Part shown: piece by piece, positions 13,295-17,590 of the stretch | Layout of the letters: every line of letters starts with the position of its first letter | How positions within the stretch are numbered: position 1 is the first letter of the stretch | From: Promethearchaeota archaeon | Lineage (GTDB): Archaea; Asgardarchaeota; Lokiarchaeia; Sigynarchaeales; SOKP01 | Direction of reading: 5' to 3' | DNA: 17,590 nt | NCBI GenBank assembly: GCA_030668025.1 | Contig: DAOUUT010000042.1 | Coordinates: 1 to 17,590, forward strand | The notes under the pieces: generated by a model | Seen by the model: the letters and a program-made list of their open reading frames with translations, nothing else | Told to the model about the DNA's origin: nothing | Databases searched by the model: none | Made by a program: the position numbers and the translations under genes

Positions 13295-14026
13295 CTATTC
13301 AGTAATTCTTTTTTGAGGATCCTTTATTTTCCCAAAAAGCATTTCTTTATTCTTTTCTACAAATTTCCATCCAAACCCAGAAAGTTCGCTTAAGGGACCT
13401 TTAATTCCTTTTGGATTTCCTGTCCGAGTAAATGTAATTTCTGTTTGTTGAATTGCCTTAAACACGCGATAAGGCGTCTCGTATTTATCTATTAAAGACT
13501 TAGCCTTTTTCGGACCGATATCTACGAATCCCTCCACAATGAAAGTTCTTCTTTCTTCAATGCTCATACTTTTTGGTGCCTTTCGGGAGAGAATGAATGC
13601 TCCATCCTTTATTTGTTCGCGATAGGCAATTCTTTCGATTACAATCGCCGTATCATCCAAGTTACGAGTGGGAATTACAGATGTTCCTAATTTATAAGAA
13701 ATGAATGCCAGGGCACCATAAATCGAGGCAATTTTCATTCCAGTATTTTCAAACACATTATCATTTAAACCCTCTAAAATTAATATAGGCGTTGTGTAGG
13801 TTTCTTTTAAGCGAAGACACTGCTCAAATAAACGATTATCCATAATAGAAGCAACGAAATCAAACCCTTCTTTTCTTTCAATTGCTACATCTTCAGAAAT
13901 TACTATATCCGCAATATCTAATTGTTTAGCTTCGAACTTGATATTAGGGTACTTCTCTTCCAATAATTTCATTAATTTCCTTTCTCTATTATCAATAATG
14001 ACATTGAGGACAGTGGTTTGGCTCAT
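13295..14026 (-). CDS. xpf: XPF/ERCC4-type structure-specific nuclease (helicase-less)
   Basis: This is a 243-aa archaeal XPF-family endonuclease, which cuts branched DNA such as 3' flaps and forks in repair. The nuclease domain (about 6-145) carries the catalytic residues DNRER (12-16), the Asp of DIADIVI (about 40) and the hallmark ERKEGFD (50-56, ERK-x3-D). A C-terminal tandem helix-hairpin-helix DNA-binding region follows (about 170-235: VEGFVDIGPKKAKSLIDKY and a second hairpin near GPLSELSGFGWKF). The length matches short crenarchaeal-type XPF, lacking the N-terminal helicase of euryarchaeal Hef and eukaryotic XPF. No obvious PCNA-binding box is seen at the C-terminus. The protein should act as a homodimer. 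ATG at 14026 is preceded by an AT-rich stretch. It lies 13 nt upstream of the TauE/SafE gene. Catalytic residues are intact. Confidence 0.93.
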   Translation of the reverse strand: MSQTTVLNVIIDNRERKLMKLLEEKYPNIKFEAKQLDIADIVISEDVAIERKEGFDFVASIMDNRLFEQCLRLKETYTTPILILEGLNDNVFENTGMKIASIYGALAFISYKLGTSVIPTRNLDDTAIVIERIAYREQIKDGAFILSRKAPKSMSIEERRTFIVEGFVDIGPKKAKSLIDKYETPYRVFKAIQQTEITFTRTGNPKGIKGPLSELSGFGWKFVEKNKEMLFGKIKDPQKRITE

Positions 14027-14101
14027 TTTTAATTTAAGTAGGAATAAAATATGTACTTATTATTTCAAAATTATCTATTTTAATTAAAATAATCAAGCTT
14101 T

Positions 14102-14113
14102 AAAAATAAAAAA
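14102..14113 (-). terminator. T-runs ending the minus-strand aldolase/hydrolase operon
   Basis: On the minus strand, TTTTTT (14113-14108) and TTTTT (14106-14102) lie about 20 nt after the 51-aa ORF and upstream of the nuclease gene. They are a likely archaeal terminator. Confidence 0.45.
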
Positions 14114-14133
14114 TAATTGTTTTACTTTAAAAG

Positions 14134-14289
14134 TTATATATTTTCTTCTTCAGATAAAAACTGAGAGAATTCTATCTTATTTTTTATCTTTTTTTTCTCT
14201 CTTAAGAAAAGAATTCCATAAAATATTCCCAGAATACCCATTACACCAATAAAAGGAAGGAAGAAAACACCTATCCAACCAGTAATCAC
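14134..14289 (-). CDS. Small membrane protein (51 aa)
   Basis: This is an open frame from GTG (14289-14287) to TAA (14136-14134), with an in-frame stop only three codons upstream of the GTG. The product starts VITGWIGVFFLPFIGVMGIL; residues 1-29 are hydrophobic and could form one long membrane helix or a tight hairpin, and LREKKKIKNK follows as a positive stop-transfer tail, with an acidic end (SEEENI). This hydrophobic-then-basic pattern is what a real small membrane protein looks like. It lies 50 nt after the stop of the YdjM-like hydrolase on the same strand and is followed by T-runs. No family is recognised. The GTG start and short length keep confidence moderate. Confidence 0.5.
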   Translation of the reverse strand: MITGWIGVFFLPFIGVMGILGIFYGILFLREKKKIKNKIEFSQFLSEEENI

Positions 14290-14339
14290 ATCTCTTTCTT
14301 AGGTGTCTGTTGAAATAGCATTTTCTAAAATGAATTGAA

Positions 14340-14867
14340 TTATTCTTCTATTGAATATTGAGAATTTTTAACTAAGAATGTTGTTATTCTACTGAAACTA
14401 TATAATTTGTTGTTTATTACAATAAAAATTAGAATTAAAATTCCTACTATTTCTGTCAGATAAACTACGGGTTCATTAAATAATGTGTACAACCATAATC
14501 CGAAAGGATCGTCAATCATTATAAAATCATACATGATAAATGGATAAAAAAGTGGTACTTCTGGTAGATCTAAAATTAAGTGAACCACCATTCCCACTAA
14601 AAATGGTATTGATATAGATTTTCTTCCTTTCGTAATAAAGTGCAAAATACCAAAAGTGATTAAAATAAATAAAATTGTATGTGAGATTCCCCTCCCTGAA
14701 CCTAAATTTATCAAGAGTAGAAATTTATCAATAATATCTGGAAATAACGAGCCAATTATTAACGCAAATCTATTAAATTCAAATCTCTTCTTAATCAGTG
14801 GTAATTCAAAGATGATTAAAGGAACAGCAACATGAAAAATCGGAAACATATTTATCTTCTCGTTCAA
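14340..14867 (-). CDS. YdjM/DUF457-like membrane metal-dependent hydrolase
   Basis: This 175-aa integral membrane protein has the conserved polar residues of the YdjM-like family set between about four to five membrane helices: an early His (FHVAVPLIIFE, about residue 12), GSLFPDIIDKF (about 39-49), RGISHTIL (about 59-66) and MVVHLILDLPEVPLF (about 93-107). The His and Asp residues are thought to bind a metal at the membrane face; the family's physiological substrate is not known. Two starts are possible. TTG at 14867 overlaps the TGA of the preceding 46-aa ORF as TTGA, suggesting coupled translation. ATG at 14849 has GAGAAG about 8 nt before it. It sits in a tight cluster after the aldolase. 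The family call is good, the function open. Confidence 0.78.
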   Translation of the reverse strand: MNEKINMFPIFHVAVPLIIFELPLIKKRFEFNRFALIIGSLFPDIIDKFLLLINLGSGRGISHTILFILITFGILHFITKGRKSISIPFLVGMVVHLILDLPEVPLFYPFIMYDFIMIDDPFGLWLYTLFNEPVVYLTEIVGILILIFIVINNKLYSFSRITTFLVKNSQYSIEE

Positions 14868-15004
14868 AATCCATATAAAACCCGAAAAAAGTTAAGTATT
14901 TCCGGCAAGTAGAATAGTACTATCAGAATTATTACAAATTCAATTGAGCCCTTTATAGCTCTCATTACTAAATAAGGGTAAGAAACCATTTTATCTTGTT
15001 TCAT
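14864..15004 (-). CDS. Small single-TM protein (46 aa)
   Basis: The ATG at 15004-15002 starts 17 nt after the stop of the aldolase gene, and the frame ends at TGA 14866-14864, where it overlaps a TTG start of the hydrolase gene. The product has a polar N-terminus (MKQDKMVSYPYLVMRAIKGS), then a hydrophobic stretch at about residues 21-37 (IEFVIILIVLFYLPEIL) that fits one membrane helix, then NFFRVLYGF. The tight fit on both sides (17-nt gap, 4-nt overlap) supports a real operon member. No family is recognised. A partner role for the membrane hydrolase is possible from position alone. Confidence 0.5.
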   Translation of the reverse strand: MKQDKMVSYPYLVMRAIKGSIEFVIILIVLFYLPEILNFFRVLYGF

Positions 15005-15021
15005 AATTTTCTTTAACTCGT

Positions 15022-15822
15022 CTATTTAATTTGGTATTCTTTTAGAACTTCTGCCACCGTATAATTATGATGTACAATTTTAGATAGAGCTTTAACAATT
15101 TTTATAGGATCCTCCGCTTGAAAAACATTTCTTCCAAACGCAACTCCTTTGCCTCCTGCTTGGATAGAATCGTAAACTAGTTGGAGCAAATCTTGAATCG
15201 TATCAGTTTTTGGACCACCAGCTATAATAACTGGAACATGTACACTTTTTACGATATATTTGAAAGAGTCAATATCTCCAGTGTAATTTGTTTTAACTAT
15301 ATCTGCGCCTAATTCAGCACCTGCTCTTACAGCAATATTAACTACTTCAGGAGCATTCTCATCTTTAATTTTTTTTCCTCTAGGATACATCATAGCTATG
15401 AGCGGTACCCCCCATTCTCTTGATGACTCAACGACTCTATGAGCGTCTTGAAGCATTTCTGGTTCCTCATCAGCTCCTATATTAATATGAATTGAAACTC
15501 CATCTGCACCCATTTTCAAGGCTCGCTCTACAGAACACACCAATACTTTTCTATCAGGGTCCGGAGTTAAACTTGTTGCTCCCGAAAGGTGAATAATTAA
15601 CCCAATATCTCCTCCATACTGCCTATGCCCCGCTCCAACCATACCAGAATGCATTAAAACCGCGTTTGCGCCACCTATAGCTACCTTATCAACAATATCG
15701 GTCAAGTTTTCTAATCCTTTAATCGTTCCTACAGTGAGCCCATGGTCCATTGGTACAATTATCGTTCTTTTGCTTTTTCGATCGAACAACCGTTCAATTC
15801 TAATGCCCTTTCCAAGACTCAA
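15022..15822 (-). CDS. DhnA-type class I aldolase: ADH synthase or fructose-bisphosphate aldolase
   Basis: This 266-aa TIM-barrel Schiff-base aldolase is very close in sequence to M. jannaschii MJ0400, 2-amino-3,7-dideoxy-D-threo-hept-6-ulosonate synthase, which opens the archaeal route to dehydroquinate and aromatic amino acids. Aligned landmarks are VPMDHG (23-28; Asp26), [17 protein letters not shown] (65-81), SIHINIG (110-116), MMYPRGK (144-150; Tyr146), the Schiff-base Lys177 in VKTNYTGD, and AGGPK (216-220). The three catalytic residues are all shifted by 7 from D33, Y153 and K184 of MJ0400, as expected for a shorter N-terminus. The start is TTG (15822): no in-frame ATG or GTG lies between it and an upstream stop. 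A 3-dehydroquinate synthase II partner gene is not in the window. Class I fructose-bisphosphate aldolase of the same family is the alternative. Confidence 0.9.
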   Translation of the reverse strand: MSLGKGIRIERLFDRKSKRTIIVPMDHGLTVGTIKGLENLTDIVDKVAIGGANAVLMHSGMVGAGHRQYGGDIGLIIHLSGATSLTPDPDRKVLVCSVERALKMGADGVSIHINIGADEEPEMLQDAHRVVESSREWGVPLIAMMYPRGKKIKDENAPEVVNIAVRAGAELGADIVKTNYTGDIDSFKYIVKSVHVPVIIAGGPKTDTIQDLLQLVYDSIQAGGKGVAFGRNVFQAEDPIKIVKALSKIVHHNYTVAEVLKEYQIK

Positions 15823-15945
15823 TCTTATTACACAATTTTTTAATTTTAATCAAATTATTGGTAGTAAATGAGAGTAGAAATATAAAATTATATTATTAGG
15901 ATTGAGGCTTTTCATAAGAAGTGTTGTAACTTAAAAGAATAGAAT

Positions 15946-15953
15946 AAAAAAAA
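15946..15953 (-). terminator. T8 run after the radical SAM gene
   Basis: Eight T in a row on the minus strand begin 6 nt after the stop codon at 15959. This is a strong archaeal T-run terminator, so the radical SAM gene and the aldolase are probably separate transcripts. Confidence 0.55.
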
Positions 15954-15958
15954 TCATG

Positions 15959-17590
15959 TTATTCTTTTTCAATTGATTTAATATAGGTCTCAATTTTGTT
16001 CTGGATTATTTCAGGTTTAATTGTGCTTTGATTGGCTACTTTATGTGTGAGCTCTAGTTTTTCCCTATGCAAAGTATTCATCGTGCAAAAGGGGATTTGC
16101 ATAACCTTGCTAGGGTCATCTGGATCAATCACTCCATAATGTACAATGCAGTTTTTAACTCGATCTAAATCAAAATTATAAGCATCTTGAAAATGCATGC
16201 ATGAGATTAACAAGTTTTTGGAAAGCAAGAAGTTACTTGCTGAATTTAAGTTAGGCGATAAAATAAGTCTAGTAAATGATTGAAAAATTTTGCTAGTTAA
16301 GACTTTTGATGGATTTTTAATATATTTTAAAGCACCTGCAAAAAAATATGATTTCATTATCTGTCTATATCCTAAGTTAGTTATATCATCAATGAAATCA
16401 CCAATCGTGTTTACTACACCGCCATAATTCTCTAGATTAATGTCCTTTAAAAAGCTTGTTGGCTTAGGGATTTCTTTGTTACGAATCATGTCCCATACTT
16501 GATTTGCCCATTTAAACATCCCCTCGGCATCAAAATAGGTCTCAAGGGGTTTCCATTCGTCGTTGTCATCAATAGTTACAATAGTAGCGAAGCCACAGTC
16601 TGGATGGGTTGTCATTGAAAAAGAAGGTAAGTCATCGAACCAAGCTAGTAACCTAGTGAATTTAGCAGATGTGGCAATTGGGTAAAACTTTTCAATTGCG
16701 TTATTAGTTATTTTATTAATAGCTATCTTTAAATCAGATGAAGTGTATCTCAATTCCATTAGTTCTTCGTAATTAATTCGACCACATAACGAAACGGGTT
16801 GAAAAACGACACCCGCAACAACATCACTATTTTGCTTAGCGAATTCTAAAATATTTTCAATTTGATTGTCATTTACGCCTTTAGCAATAGTTGGAACCAA
16901 CATAATACCTTTAAACCCGATTGCGCGGCAATTTTTAATGACCCTTTGTTTTATGGGCCATAAATTAACGCCCCTCATTTTTTTCCAAACCTCAGGAGCA
17001 TCAGTAGCGTCAAATTGCAAATAAATCGCATCCATTCCAGATTCCATTAATTCTCTACAATATTCAACTGATTTACTCATTTTGACACCATTAGTTGATA
17101 CCATAACTTCTGTAAATCCTAATTCTTTTGCTTTACGGGTGATGTCGTGCAGATCTTTTCTTAGCGTTGGTTCCCCCCCTGCATATTGTAGCAAAATAGG
17201 AGGGACAGGCTTGATTGATCTGAAATGCTTTAGAATTTGAACAATTTCATCGAAAGTAGGCTCTACAACATAACCTTTAGCACTGGCATTAGCGAAACAT
17301 ATCGGACAAGTTAAATTACATCGATTTGTAGGATCAATTACGGCAATGCAAGGTGCTGATTCGTGATTTTCGCAAATCCCACAATCATATGGGCAGCCAT
17401 TAGTGATCTCTCTAATACCTGATGATGTTTCAGAAGGCTTTGAAGAGTTATCTATAGTTGAACCAATCTCATTAGTGAAACTCTGGTTCCATTTGTATTC
17501 CTCTGGATTAATCGAAATTTTATCTTTAAAATCTCCATGTTCCTCACAATGCTTTCGCATCATAACCCAACCCATATTTGCATCAACATA
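15959..17590 (-). CDS. tes: Radical SAM protein, tetraether lipid synthase (Tes) family (5' end outside window)
   Basis: The frame is open to the right edge (YVDAN precedes the Met at 17575), so the gene begins outside. Numbering from that internal Met: HCEEHGDF (9-16) is the tail of the N-terminal metal-binding segment. CPYDCGIC with a further Cys (C61, C65, C68, C76) is an auxiliary cluster site. CNLTCPIC (C86, C90, C93) is the radical SAM CxxxCxxC motif, followed by FANASAKGY. AGGEPTLR is the SAM-binding GGE motif. The C-terminus has CMHFQDAYNFDLDRVKNC and IPFC, typical of the Tes/MJ0619 group. Tes joins the phytanyl chains of two archaeol-type lipids to make membrane-spanning GDGT lipids. 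MJ0619-type proteins have also been linked to methanopterin methylation, and paralogues exist, so the exact product is inferred. About 543 residues are present in the window. Confidence 0.85.
   Translation of the reverse strand, partial: YVDANMGWVMMRKHCEEHGDFKDKISINPEEYKWNQSFTNEIGSTIDNSSKPSETSSGIREITNGCPYDCGICENHESAPCIAVIDPTNRCNLTCPICFANASAKGYVVEPTFDEIVQILKHFRSIKPVPPILLQYAGGEPTLRKDLHDITRKAKELGFTEVMVSTNGVKMSKSVEYCRELMESGMDAIYLQFDATDAPEVWKKMRGVNLWPIKQRVIKNCRAIGFKGIMLVPTIAKGVNDNQIENILEFAKQNSDVVAGVVFQPVSLCGRINYEELMELRYTSSDLKIAINKITNNAIEKFYPIATSAKFTRLLAWFDDLPSFSMTTHPDCGFATIVTIDDNDEWKPLETYFDAEGMFKWANQVWDMIRNKEIPKPTSFLKDINLENYGGVVNTIGDFIDDITNLGYRQIMKSYFFAGALKYIKNPSKVLTSKIFQSFTRLILSPNLNSASNFLLSKNLLISCMHFQDAYNFDLDRVKNCIVHYGVIDPDDPSKVMQIPFCTMNTLHREKLELTHKVANQSTIKPEIIQNKIETYIKSIEKE

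Noticed and set aside
1..17590. CRISPR arrays, insertion sequences, tRNA or rRNA genes
   Set aside because: No regularly spaced repeats, transposase-like ORFs, terminal inverted repeats or cloverleaf-like sequences were found by reading both strands.

Overview
The window looks like chromosome from an Asgard (Promethearchaeota) archaeon, most likely of the Lokiarchaeia type. The base composition is very AT-rich. Clearly archaeal genes are present: a tetraether-lipid synthase-like radical SAM protein, an archaeal-type DhnA/ADH-synthase aldolase, a helicase-less XPF nuclease and a PUA/MCT-1-like RNA-binding protein. They sit beside four eukaryote-like small GTPases. Many genes have an AT-rich TATA-like box about 20-35 nt before the start codon and no clear Shine-Dalgarno sequence, so leaderless or nearly leaderless transcripts are likely. 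The lineage is inferred from gene content only; no rRNA or tRNA gene was seen.

Left part (1-5806): the 3' part of an MFS transporter (cut by the left edge), a Ras/Rab-like GTPase with unusual G3 and G4 motifs, a long tryptophanase-family beta-eliminating lyase, two small proteins of unknown function, a PUA-domain protein and, divergent from it, a 2H phosphoesterase.

Middle (5856-9126): a GTPase neighbourhood. Two tandem Rab-like GTPases on the minus strand are 85% identical over 189 residues without gaps. One has Glu in place of the near-invariant Asp of the G3 motif, and the pair shares a 79-bp perfectly identical block that suggests gene conversion. Next is a predicted coiled-coil protein of unknown function. 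Divergent from it is a 294-residue protein with a longin-like N-terminal domain fused to an Arf/SR-beta-like GTPase. This is the best candidate in the window for an unusual, possibly undescribed, membrane-trafficking or signalling module.

Right-middle (9214-12424, plus strand): a phosphohexomutase whose domain IV is cut off by one in-frame TAA, followed by an acyl-CoA dehydrogenase whose apparent catalytic Glu is at the isovaleryl/long-chain enzyme position.

Right part (12520-17590, minus strand): reading in the direction of transcription, the tetraether synthase-like protein (5' end beyond the window), the ADH-synthase/aldolase, a 46-aa single-TM ORF, a YdjM-like membrane metal-dependent hydrolase, a 51-aa membrane ORF, the XPF-type nuclease and a TauE/SafE permease. 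The aldolase-to-51-aa stretch is tightly packed, as is the nuclease-permease pair, so both look like short operons. No CRISPR array, insertion sequence or integrase was found.
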